64,000 nt of DNA from Candidatus Saccharimonadota bacterium. GTDB taxonomy: Bacteria > Patescibacteriota > Saccharimonadia > Saccharimonadales > Saccharimonadaceae. The stretch is taken from NCBI GenBank assembly GCA_905372305.1, contig CAJPOP010000001.1, forward strand, positions 186,001-250,000, in the 5' to 3' direction. The notes under the pieces were generated by a model that ran no database searches, was not told where the DNA came from, and saw nothing but the letters and a program-made list of their open reading frames with translations. Of this stretch, positions 35,015 to 43,399 are shown piece after piece. The position numbers and the translations under genes are program-made. Within the stretch, counting starts at the first letter, position 1, and the number at the start of each line of letters is the position of its first letter.

Positions 35015-36250
35015 TCAGGCGGCAGATGCTTGGCGGACGTCGTCGTCCGTGTCGGACGCAGACGGGTCGTGATTGTTCTGCTTCGGAGTCGACGCGACAC
35101 CGTCGGTCTGGGAGACGCCGTCAGGCCAGTCGTTCTGCTCATCGGGCAATGTCCAGACGAAGACCAGGCCTGCTCGCGGGAAGAGCCAGCCGTCGTAGCG
35201 GTAGCGTAGGGTTGGTGTGCTTGACTCTTGGGAAGTTCGTCCGCCTTCGCCGATGGAGGCGAAGTCGAGGACGCGCATCTGGCCGATCTGCTGTGGGTCG
35301 TAGGTCAGCTCGACGTCCAGCCCTTTGGTCGGTCGGTCGATGTCCAGGTGTACCGCGTGTCCGCTGCGAAGGGTTCGCGTTCGGAAGTTGAATGTCACTA
35401 CCGCGCTCTGGCCTTGGTCTATCGTGTTCTGGCCGAGGTCGACGGTGTAGACCTGGGAGACGTCGTCGGCCTGGCGGGTGAAGTCGATGGGGCGGCCGTT
35501 GATGGTGAACTGCTCCAGGGCGAAGACTTCCGGGTCGTTGACCGCCAGGCCGGGTACTGGTCGGCGGTACCACACGCTGGTCTCGCCGCGTTCGGCGACC
35601 AGCTGGTCGTAGCGTTGGCGGTCGGAGACGACGGCGAACTTGCGGAAGCGGTGCTTGGGTACCACCGTGTACTCCCAGCGGACATGTAAGTCGAAGAAAG
35701 GGTTAGAGGCTTCGCCTCTAACCCTGGGTATACCCAGGGTTGCGTCGACTCGGGCATCGTGCCAGCGCTCTTCGGCCCCGATAGCCTGGTGGCGGATGTC
35801 GCTGTAGACCTCGCGGCCGAAGGCCTTGTCGCCGAAGCGCAGTCCCAGGCTGGTCTCGGCCAGGTCGTCCAGCAGCTGGGGCGTGGCGATGCGTTCCAGG
35901 TCCTGGCGCTGGAAGCGGAAGGCCTCGATAACCGCGTCGCGCAGTGTCGGTACTTCATCGTGGATGGTCTGGCGGAACTGCTCGACAGTGGCCTCCTCTT
36001 GTTCCTTGCGGAAGCTGTACTCGAAGAGTGTGGATAGTAGGCCGGCGCCGAACAGGGTGCCGCCGAGTTCACCCAGTGGGATGGAGTGCAGCCATTCCCA
36101 GTCGCCGAGTTTGATATGTTCAATCCAACCGTTGAGCATCATCAGCAGAATGCCGGCGAGTGTCAGGGAGACCGCGAGCAGAGTGGCTTTGAGTTTGCGG
36201 AGGCGATGAGCCGTAGAGGTGATACTAGTAGAATTGCGCGGGCGGGTCAT
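35015..36250 (-). CDS. Membrane protein with large soluble domain, unknown
   Basis: 411 residues. Two N-terminal hydrophobic helices (TLLAVSLTLAGILLMMLNGW and LGGTLFGAGLLSTLFEYSFR), then a long helical region and a beta-rich C-terminal half ending in an acidic tail. No family recognised. A TATAAT-like box (ATTATA at 36261-36266) lies 10 nt before the ATG in a short AT-rich patch. Together with the next gene it could be an exclusion or defence protein of the element (speculative). Confidence 0.6.
   Translation of the reverse strand: MTRPRNSTSITSTAHRLRKLKATLLAVSLTLAGILLMMLNGWIEHIKLGDWEWLHSIPLGELGGTLFGAGLLSTLFEYSFRKEQEEATVEQFRQTIHDEVPTLRDAVIEAFRFQRQDLERIATPQLLDDLAETSLGLRFGDKAFGREVYSDIRHQAIGAEERWHDARVDATLGIPRVRGEASNPFFDLHVRWEYTVVPKHRFRKFAVVSDRQRYDQLVAERGETSVWYRRPVPGLAVNDPEVFALEQFTINGRPIDFTRQADDVSQVYTVDLGQNTIDQGQSAVVTFNFRTRTLRSGHAVHLDIDRPTKGLDVELTYDPQQIGQMRVLDFASIGEGGRTSQESSTPTLRYRYDGWLFPRAGLVFVWTLPDEQNDWPDGVSQTDGVASTPKQNNHDPSASDTDDDVRQASAA
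35700..35740. repeat. Two abutting perfect palindromes inside a coding region
   Basis: GGGTTAGAGGC (35700-35710) and GCCTCTAACCC (35714-35724) form an 11-bp stem with a TTC loop. Overlapping its end is a perfect 20-bp palindrome, ACCCTGGGTATACCCAGGGT (35721-35740). Both lie in frame inside the 411-residue membrane protein gene. Confidence 0.8.
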
Positions 36251-36394
36251 ATTTTACTAGCATTATAGCAAAATGGTTACGAATAAACCATAGCGCCGCG
36301 CCCTCAGAGTTCCGACTCGGACTTATTGATGACAGACCTCTATCTGTTTCAAAGGTCAGGAGGAAATCGTCAAGAGTCCTGCCCAACCGATAAT

Positions 36395-37171
36395 CTACGG
36401 CAGCCGTACCGCCGCCTGGAGTTGTTCAAGCTGCAAGGGCACGTACTTGCCGTCGACTCTTCCACCTCCGCCGAGGAGTTCAACAAGGGTAGGGCCTGCG
36501 TCCTCATTCAGGCCGTCATTCGTTTTGAGCATCTTGTTGATCAGGTCAACTACCGGTTCGGTCGAGATGTCGGTCAGGGCCTTTCTAAACTTTTGAAGCT
36601 CCTCCTCTCCGCCTTCAATGTGAGCCTCCTGCAGTCTCCGGAACTGTTCTGCGACTACAGCGGCAGCAATTATCATTGCAATGAATCGTCGTTGCGCCTC
36701 TTCGCTGCTCATGACAGCCCGGGTATCAGCAAGGGCGACGGCGACCTCTGTCGAGAAGGTTTCGGTCGAGACTCCTTCAAGACTGATCTCCGGTCGGTCA
36801 ATGGGCTCACCCTTTTTCACGCCAACATCTTTTTCCGTCTTCTTCTTCAACAACAAAGAGCCGAGCCTGTATTTCAATGAAGGATAGGCGCTGTCCTGCC
36901 ACCAAGATTTCACCTTCGGCGCCGCTTTGGCGGTAACAACCCCGAACGCAAATGCTGCTGCAAAAACTATGACCTGGGCAAGAACATCAGAGACGTCTTC
37001 CGGTTGTTCGTCATCATCTTGTTCGACCTCGACGAACTCTGCCTGCCCGCCGATCTGGTTCGTCTCGTCGTTCAGATATGTTCCGCGAAAAGCGCCGTCG
37101 GTGTTCCGCGATGACGCCAGATGAGTTCCCTCGGGATATACGGCGCGATACAGCGGCTCGTCGGCGCTCAT
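36395..37171 (-). CDS. Single-pass membrane protein, unknown
   Basis: 258 residues from the ATG at 37171, with GAAGGAG upstream (an upstream ATG at 37198 lacks a site). The acidic N-terminus (~65 residues) is followed by a membrane helix (VLAQVIVFAAAFAFGVVTAK), a charged helical domain and a hydrophobic stretch (RFIAMIIAAAVVAEQF). No family recognised. It lies between the HTH ORF and the 411-residue membrane protein on the same strand. Confidence 0.6.
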   Translation of the reverse strand: MSADEPLYRAVYPEGTHLASSRNTDGAFRGTYLNDETNQIGGQAEFVEVEQDDDEQPEDVSDVLAQVIVFAAAFAFGVVTAKAAPKVKSWWQDSAYPSLKYRLGSLLLKKKTEKDVGVKKGEPIDRPEISLEGVSTETFSTEVAVALADTRAVMSSEEAQRRFIAMIIAAAVVAEQFRRLQEAHIEGGEEELQKFRKALTDISTEPVVDLINKMLKTNDGLNEDAGPTLVELLGGGGRVDGKYVPLQLEQLQAAVRLP

Positions 37172-37229
37172 GATGAATCTCCTTCTCAAATGGCGCACTA
37201 TGTTGAATATGCTTCTGTTGGCAACGTCG

Positions 37230-37745
37230 TTACTGCGTCGCCCGCAGTATCTTCCGCACCGTCCCCCCGCTGACCCCCAGCCTCTTGGCGGTGCCCTTGA
37301 TCGTGCCCGTCTCAGCGTACACCTGGCGCACTTGCCGACGGAAGGACTCGTCCGAGACGTCCGTGCGAAGTGTCAGGCCGGCTCGCTTGAGGTGCTTGGA
37401 CACCGTCGTCCGGTGGAAGCCTACTCGCTCGGCGATCTCGTCCACCGTGAGACCCTCGCGGCGGAGCGACACCATCTGCTCCACCACCGCACTGCCCGTG
37501 TAGCGATTGAACCGAGGTCGCGGCGGCAGGCCGCCCTCGGCAGAGGAGTCTGGGCCGGAGGCGCCCTCCGGCCCGACACCGGTGCCAGACGGGCTGGACC
37601 GAACCGGGGGAGTGGTGTCATCCCCGACCTTGGTCTCGCCCCCATCGCCACCGAGCTCGGGCTCCAGATCGACGGACGAGACATCGCCAAGCCTCCTGTC
37701 CGACCGCACCGAGCCGCCCACCTCCTGCATGACGTACCGCCACAC
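37230..37745 (-). CDS. Helix-turn-helix ORF; predicted C-terminal part of the recombinase in the circular element
   Basis: 171 residues from a GTG in the track of an open frame that continues upstream to the element end at 37786. A ~75-residue low-complexity linker precedes two HTH motifs (GLTVDEIAERVGFHRTTVSK and GTIKGTAKRLGVSGGTVRKI), like those ending DNA invertases and resolvases. It is in the same phase as the recombinase once the ends are joined (element length divisible by 3). Whether it is also translated alone is unclear; GGGAGGAGG lies nearby, with an ATG at 37730. Confidence 0.75.
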   Translation of the reverse strand: MWRYVMQEVGGSVRSDRRLGDVSSVDLEPELGGDGGETKVGDDTTPPVRSSPSGTGVGPEGASGPDSSAEGGLPPRPRFNRYTGSAVVEQMVSLRREGLTVDEIAERVGFHRTTVSKHLKRAGLTLRTDVSDESFRRQVRQVYAETGTIKGTAKRLGVSGGTVRKILRATQ

Positions 37746-37757
37746 CTCCTCCCAGTA

Positions 37758-37786
37758 GTTTGAGTGCGGCAGCCAGAGGCCGACCA
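37758..37786 (+). other. attR: left arm of attP plus crossover core
   Basis: GTTTGAGTGCGGC (37758-37770) is the inverted partner of the arm at 22542-22555. The core CCGACCA at 37780-37786 repeats the tRNA 3' end. Immediately after it the sequence turns AT-rich and reaches the displaced tRNA terminator. Confidence 0.8.
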
Positions 37787-37806
37787 GATGAGAAAATCGT
37801 CATTAG

Positions 37807-37829
37807 AGAACCTTTTTGGGGTTCTTTTA
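37807..37829 (+). terminator. Displaced native terminator of tRNA-Pro
   Basis: AGAACC (37807-37812) and GGTTCT (37820-37825) flank a 7-nt loop and are followed by a T-rich tract. It lies ~20 bp after the attR core, just where a tRNA terminator would sit before integration. Confidence 0.7.
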
Positions 37830-37975
37830 ATTTTGCATTTAGCGTATCTTTGTCTCTACGGGTATATTGCAGGAAGCGGAACTAGGAAATCACGTATCTG
37901 ATACCGCTTGTGTATAATCCATTATCAAGGTAGAATAGTGACGTAGATAGCTAATTATAAACAAGGTGGGTCTCC

Positions 37976-38674
37976 ATGAAAAAAGCTAGCAAAAACACTA
38001 ACGCTAAACGGGGTGCAAGCAAGCGAACTATGTGGATTACTATGGCAGTTGTGCTAATTCCAGCGGCTATTATCTTTTGGAACATCGCAGGAAGACCTTT
38101 AGCCGCTCAGGCAAGCATGAAAAGGTATTTGGAAGATAAATATAAAGAGAAATTTGTAGTTGAAAGACCCGAACATAAGAATGGCGGGCTTGGAGTTAGG
38201 GGTTCCTGGAAATCTCATGCATATCCAGTATCAAATCCAAAATTAAAATTTTATGTGGGGTGTGGTATAGCATGTAATGATGAATATTTAGACTTATATT
38301 TCTCAAGGCAGGAGTACGAGCGGCTGCAGTCATCGATGAAAACTATGGGAGTGACAGAATATTCAGTACGGCTAATTATTAAAAATGAGGTATTAAAATA
38401 TATCACAAAAGATAGCAACCTAGATATTATAAAACGAAAGTACGATCCTATATATAAGCTACGCATTAAGGTATCTGAAACAAATAACGAAGATGACAGC
38501 ACCAGTAAAATATCAGACATAATTGAAGATATATACAAACAGGGAGTGTCTAGGGTAGAGATTGACTACACCCTCATCACTAAAGATAAAAAAGTTTATA
38601 AATGCGTAACTGACTATGATACGGTTTCGCGTCTTAACTATGAAACTATAAAACAATGCTTAAAGGAGGATTAG
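37976..38674 (+). CDS. Membrane-anchored hypothetical protein upstream of the RTX lipase
   Basis: 232 residues: basic N-terminus, one membrane helix (MWITMAVVLIPAAIIFWNIA), then a mixed extracytoplasmic domain with two Cys in VGCGIACNDE. The preceding AAGGTGGG is a good ribosome site, and TATAAT at 37913-37918 provides a promoter with a ~50-nt leader. The RTX gene begins 2 nt after its stop, so the two are co-expressed; an immunity or chaperone role for the downstream lipase is possible but unproven. Confidence 0.65.
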   Translation: MKKASKNTNAKRGASKRTMWITMAVVLIPAAIIFWNIAGRPLAAQASMKRYLEDKYKEKFVVERPEHKNGGLGVRGSWKSHAYPVSNPKLKFYVGCGIACNDEYLDLYFSRQEYERLQSSMKTMGVTEYSVRLIIKNEVLKYITKDSNLDIIKRKYDPIYKLRIKVSETNNEDDSTSKISDIIEDIYKQGVSRVEIDYTLITKDKKVYKCVTDYDTVSRLNYETIKQCLKED

Positions 38675-38675
38675 C

Positions 38676-41600
38676 GTGGCATTAAGTACTAAAAGTTATC
38701 TAAATTTGAGTGCGTTAGCATATATAGATTTTGACGATTCAGCAAAAGGTAAAGACATTAAACATTTGGTTGACAATAGGATGATTAAGGAGGATGATCT
38801 TGATAACCCCGGACTCTCCGCTCTCAAAGATTCTTCAAACCCTCTTCGCTCTTACAAATTAATTTCTTTTCAACCTAATACCGCTTCAGGGTTTGCTGCT
38901 GTAGCCTTTCAAGCGCCGGATAAAAAAGATAAAAACGGAAATGTAACGGAAAAAGGTGAGATTATTTTTAGTTTTCGCGGCACTGAGTTGTCTCGCGATG
39001 GCGGAGTGGATGTTAAGGTAGATGTTGGTGTTTTTATGCGAGATGCGTACGGCACTCTTTCAGATCATTTTGATGATGCCAGAAAGTTCGTCTATTCGGT
39101 GTTAAACAATCCAGCTTACGCAAACAGGAACTATAGTTTTACAGGGCACTCTCTAGGCGGGGCGATTGCATCATATATGACATATGTGACAAATACCGAT
39201 AGTATGTCGGGAGTAGGGAAAGCGACAACTTTTGATGCACCAGGTATTAGCGGTGTTATTGAGAAGAAACATAAAGTTAAAGTAAACCCCAGAGATTATG
39301 ATAATTTGGTTATTGATTATGTTAGCGAGAGCGATATTATAGGAAATTATGCTAATGATCACCAGCTGGGAAAAACGCAGTATATTCAATCTCGTTTTTA
39401 TACAGATATTAAAAATATCAGTGATTATATTTTTTATCTTCAATCTTTTGCGAATCCGATAGAAATGAAAAAAAGAGAGAAGAAATATAAATCAAGTCTG
39501 GAGAATATTGGTCGAAGTGTTAGTGGCGGAGAGTTCCTGCCAAGCCATTCTACGAGTAATTTCTTTGACGAAAATAACAACATTATGCCAAAGAAAAACT
39601 CTCAAACCGTGAATACATCTTTGGCGGGGGCGGGAGTTGCGACGCTATATGTAATTGCTGGATCAGTTAAGATGATTATTGAGTTTACAGGCGGATTTGT
39701 AGGAGACCTGCTATATTATTCATTTGAGGGAAGCGTTAAGTTTGTCAATACAACAGATAAGGTTATAGAGGGCTTAGCCTATTACGGTGCAGAAGGGGTA
39801 GAAAAATTTATTGATACAAGCAATTTTGTAATTGCTGGGCTGGCTTATCATGCAGCGGACGGCACTATAAAATTTGTCGATACGACTGGCAACCTTATCG
39901 CTGACGGTGTGTGGGGAAGTTACAGCCTCCTTCGCGGTTGGTTTTCTAACGGATTAAAAGGTATACAAGACCTCTTTAATTCAGCAACTGCAGCTCCTCC
40001 TGTTCGGGTTGATCCTCTGATATTTGATCTTGATGGCGACGGTATAAAAACAACAAGCCTTGATCAATCTCGTACTTATTTTGATTTGGATAGTAATGGT
40101 TTTGCTGAAAGAACTGCGTGGGTGGATGCTAGCGATGGACTGCTGGTGCTTGATCGTAATAATGACGGGCAGATAACCAGTGGTCAGGAATTGTTTGGCG
40201 ATCAGACGTTGCTGGCTAATGGTGTTCGCGCTGCCAGCGGATTTGAAGCCTTAAGAGAGTTTGATAGCAACCGTGATGGGAGAATTGACGCGAAAGACGA
40301 AGTCTATTCTAAGCTCAGGATTTGGCGAGATTTGAATGGTGACGGTATATCTCAGGCTGAGGAGCTAAAAGGTTTGAGTGACTATAATATCGCAAGTATT
40401 AGTTTAAGTTCAACGTCGTCTAACGCATCCGATGTTATGAATAATATTCAGCGCCGCGTCGGTAGTTTTATAAAAACGGACGGATCTGGCGGAGTAATTG
40501 GCGAATATTTGCTTAATCGAAACACTCTTGAGTCGCATGATTTGCTTGATGGCAAGATTACTATGTCAGAGGATATTTTGGCTTTGCCGGATTTACCGGG
40601 TGCGGGCAATGTCTCGTCACTGCGCGTGGCTATGGCAAAAGATACGAGTGGACGGCTGAAGAAATTAGTATCAGATTTGGTTAATGCGGACGATACTGTC
40701 AACCGCAATCAATTATTTACAGAGGCTGTATATAAATGGACGGGTGCAGATACGGTTAATCCAAAGAGTCGTGGTAATTTCATTGATGCTCGCCGCTTGG
40801 CTGTTTTGGAAAAGTTTATGGGTACGGATTTCGCGGGGTCTAATGGAGCTAACCCGAATGAAAATGCCGCACCGCTATTGAATAAAGCTTATCGTAAGCT
40901 AATGAACCGTCTGTACGCGTCAATTGCAGGCAATACTTTCTTAAAGGAGCTTGTTAACAAAGTTGAATATACTGCTACTGTAGAATCTGGATTGGTGGTT
41001 GATTTGTCTAGGATCAGAGCTGAAATTGACAAAAAATTGGCTGTAAATCCAGCTGCCGGGAGGCAAATGTTAGATGATTTCTTAAGGGTTGCCTATGGAT
41101 CAGGACTAGAGGATAGCGAGAGTCTAAAAGATTTTTGCGCACACTATGCGACAGAATCGTCAGAGACAGCGAAAATAGTATATGCTGTTGACAGAGATGC
41201 TATTATTGGAAGCGAAAAAGCAGATTCGCTTTATGGAAAAAATACGACCAATGATCTCCTCTACGGTGACGCTGGTAATGATACTTTATCTGGCGGTCAG
41301 GGAGATGACATACTCATTGGCGGTCAGGGCGACGATGTTCTTTATGGCAGTACTGGCGACGATATATACGTCTTTAGTAAAGGCGATGGTGTAGACTATA
41401 TTTCAGACGGCGGCGGTATAGACACTATTCAATTTTGTAAAGATATTCGCCCGGATGATGTTAGCATAAAAAGAGTAGCCCGGGGCGATTACTACAACTT
41501 GGAGCTTTCCATAAAAGATTCCACAGATCGGATAGTGGTTGAAGATTATTTTGGACACTACTATTATTCCGGATTTTCGGAAACTCCGCAGAAAAAGATA

Positions 41601-43373
41601 GATAGGATCGTTTTTGCCGACGGTACGGTTTGGACACAGGACACAATTTATCAGAGAATGCATAATATCACTGGTACGAACGATAGAGACGAAATATATG
41701 CTTATGACGGCGGCGACGTTGTATATCATGGCTTGGCTGGCAACGATATGCTCCATGGCGGTAAGGGGGACGACAAATTGTATGGCGACGATGGCGATGA
41801 TGTTCTTGCTGGTAGAGATGGTGATGACCTGCTTGACGGTGGTACTGGCAATGATTATCTCCTTGGCGATGCCGGTAACGATGTTTTAGTCGGCGGCGAA
41901 GGCAATGATGAAATTAGAGGCGGCACTGGCAATGATACCTACATATTCAATAGGGGCGACGGAGTGGATATGATTGAAGAAACCGATGGTTTTGATAAGA
42001 TTTGCCTGGGCGAGGGAATTACTCCGGATGATGTCGTTGCCCGGGTCTCATTGGTAAATAGTAACGAAGTTTCGCTTGAGTTGTCACTCAAAGGAACAGG
42101 CGATAAAATTACCGTTCGCCGCCAGTTTGGTACTTTTTCCTATTCAAATGGAGATACTGCCTCGCCGGGCGCGCAAATAGAGCAAGTAGTATTTGCCGAT
42201 GGGACAGTCTGGGGTATTGACGAGATTTACCGCCGAGCGCATGTCATGTTTGGAACGGATAGTAATGATAATTTCCATGCTGCTGGCGGTTCGGCGGTGG
42301 TCTATAACGGTCGTAGCGGCGACGACTACATCGCAGGAACTATGGGCGATGACAAACTCTACGGCGAGGACGGCGACGATTCACTATTTGGCGATGAGGG
42401 TAACGATCTGCTGGTTGGCGGCAAGGGCGATGATGAATTGAACGGCTCTCGTGGTGATGATACATACGTTTTCAACAGAGGAGACGGCTCTGACATGATT
42501 AGCGAATGCGGCGGCATAGATACGATTAAGTTCGGCGAGGGAATCACGCCAGATGATGTCGATGTCAGGCGAGTGTATAAAAGTGGTAGCGATTATGGTT
42601 ATGTTCTTGAATTATCTCTCAAAGGAACGAGCGATAAAATCTCTGTAAAAAACTACTTTGGATACTATAGCTATAGTGGTTTTCACAAGCCATCTCCGGA
42701 AAGCCTGATCGAAAAAGTAGTTTTCGCCGATGGCACTGTATGGACTCAGGATACGATCAATAGTAAAGTACATAATATTATTGGTACCGAGGATGGCGAG
42801 ACTATACAAGCCTTTGATGACGATGCGGTAACCTATTACGGCTTGGGCGGTAATGACAATCTTTATGGATCGAAGTCAAACGACAAACTTTATGGCGGTG
42901 CTGGCAACGATCGTATATCTGGTGGTGAAGGTGACGATCTAATTGTTGGTGGTGCAGGAGATGATTACCTGGATGGATATTATGGTAATGATACATATAT
43001 CTTTAACAAAGGAGATGGCTCTGATACAGTGTATGATGCTGACGGTAACGATGACAAGATTATGCTGGGTTATAACTTCCAAGATATTATGTTTGAAAGG
43101 TCTGGAAATAATTTGCGTCTGCGTATGATTGGCTCGTCAGATTCGGTAACTATCGATTCGTGGTATACAAACAATAGTAATCAATATAAAATCGAAACCT
43201 TCAAATCCGCCACCGGCAGCACCATCACTCACACCCAAATTGAAAACCTCATCCAAGCCATGTCCTCTTTCCAAAAAGACACCGGCATGACCTGGGAACA
43301 AGCCTTAACAACCCAACCATCGCAAGTCCAAGCCATTGTCCAGGAGTATTGGACGGTGCCGGGGTGTGATTAA
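38676..43373 (+). CDS. Giant lipase-RTX protein (class 3 lipase domain plus Ca-binding RTX modules)
   Basis: 1,565 residues from a GTG behind AAAGGAGG. Residues ~1-250 form an alpha/beta-hydrolase with T-G-H-S-L-G-G (Ser159). Residues ~445-580 contain DxDxDG Ca-binding loops (DLDGDGIKTT, DRNNDGQITSGQELFGD, DLNGDGISQAEEL). From ~865 come four tandem ~170-residue modules, each with GGxGxDxLxG nonapeptides, D[TI]YVFN[RK]GDG, a LELSLKGT...DKI stretch and VVFADGTVW. No N-terminal signal peptide, as expected for type I secretion; no exporter genes are in this window. Likely an effector against host cells or lipids (inference). Confidence 0.88.
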   Translation: MALSTKSYLNLSALAYIDFDDSAKGKDIKHLVDNRMIKEDDLDNPGLSALKDSSNPLRSYKLISFQPNTASGFAAVAFQAPDKKDKNGNVTEKGEIIFSFRGTELSRDGGVDVKVDVGVFMRDAYGTLSDHFDDARKFVYSVLNNPAYANRNYSFTGHSLGGAIASYMTYVTNTDSMSGVGKATTFDAPGISGVIEKKHKVKVNPRDYDNLVIDYVSESDIIGNYANDHQLGKTQYIQSRFYTDIKNISDYIFYLQSFANPIEMKKREKKYKSSLENIGRSVSGGEFLPSHSTSNFFDENNNIMPKKNSQTVNTSLAGAGVATLYVIAGSVKMIIEFTGGFVGDLLYYSFEGSVKFVNTTDKVIEGLAYYGAEGVEKFIDTSNFVIAGLAYHAADGTIKFVDTTGNLIADGVWGSYSLLRGWFSNGLKGIQDLFNSATAAPPVRVDPLIFDLDGDGIKTTSLDQSRTYFDLDSNGFAERTAWVDASDGLLVLDRNNDGQITSGQELFGDQTLLANGVRAASGFEALREFDSNRDGRIDAKDEVYSKLRIWRDLNGDGISQAEELKGLSDYNIASISLSSTSSNASDVMNNIQRRVGSFIKTDGSGGVIGEYLLNRNTLESHDLLDGKITMSEDILALPDLPGAGNVSSLRVAMAKDTSGRLKKLVSDLVNADDTVNRNQLFTEAVYKWTGADTVNPKSRGNFIDARRLAVLEKFMGTDFAGSNGANPNENAAPLLNKAYRKLMNRLYASIAGNTFLKELVNKVEYTATVESGLVVDLSRIRAEIDKKLAVNPAAGRQMLDDFLRVAYGSGLEDSESLKDFCAHYATESSETAKIVYAVDRDAIIGSEKADSLYGKNTTNDLLYGDAGNDTLSGGQGDDILIGGQGDDVLYGSTGDDIYVFSKGDGVDYISDGGGIDTIQFCKDIRPDDVSIKRVARGDYYNLELSIKDSTDRIVVEDYFGHYYYSGFSETPQKKIDRIVFADGTVWTQDTIYQRMHNITGTNDRDEIYAYDGGDVVYHGLAGNDMLHGGKGDDKLYGDDGDDVLAGRDGDDLLDGGTGNDYLLGDAGNDVLVGGEGNDEIRGGTGNDTYIFNRGDGVDMIEETDGFDKICLGEGITPDDVVARVSLVNSNEVSLELSLKGTGDKITVRRQFGTFSYSNGDTASPGAQIEQVVFADGTVWGIDEIYRRAHVMFGTDSNDNFHAAGGSAVVYNGRSGDDYIAGTMGDDKLYGEDGDDSLFGDEGNDLLVGGKGDDELNGSRGDDTYVFNRGDGSDMISECGGIDTIKFGEGITPDDVDVRRVYKSGSDYGYVLELSLKGTSDKISVKNYFGYYSYSGFHKPSPESLIEKVVFADGTVWTQDTINSKVHNIIGTEDGETIQAFDDDAVTYYGLGGNDNLYGSKSNDKLYGGAGNDRISGGEGDDLIVGGAGDDYLDGYYGNDTYIFNKGDGSDTVYDADGNDDKIMLGYNFQDIMFERSGNNLRLRMIGSSDSVTIDSWYTNNSNQYKIETFKSATGSTITHTQIENLIQAMSSFQKDTGMTWEQALTTQPSQVQAIVQEYWTVPGCD

Positions 43374-43399
43374 AGTGGAATTGTCGCTATACTCAAAAT

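Larger units (their letters stand above)
22538..37786. mobile_element. 15,249-bp integrative element in tRNA-Pro, serine-recombinase type
   Basis: Bounded by CCGACCA at 22531-22537 (end of tRNA-Pro) and again at 37780-37786. GC content rises sharply at the left end and falls right after the right copy. Contents: large serine recombinase, replication-relaxation protein, VirD4/TraG-like ATPase, MT-A70 methyltransferase, small membrane proteins, an AT-rich four-gene cassette, XRE regulator, two membrane proteins and an HTH ORF. No relaxase or complete type IV secretion channel is visible, so it is more likely mobilisable than self-conjugative. Base composition suggests an actinobacterial donor. 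Confidence 0.88.
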
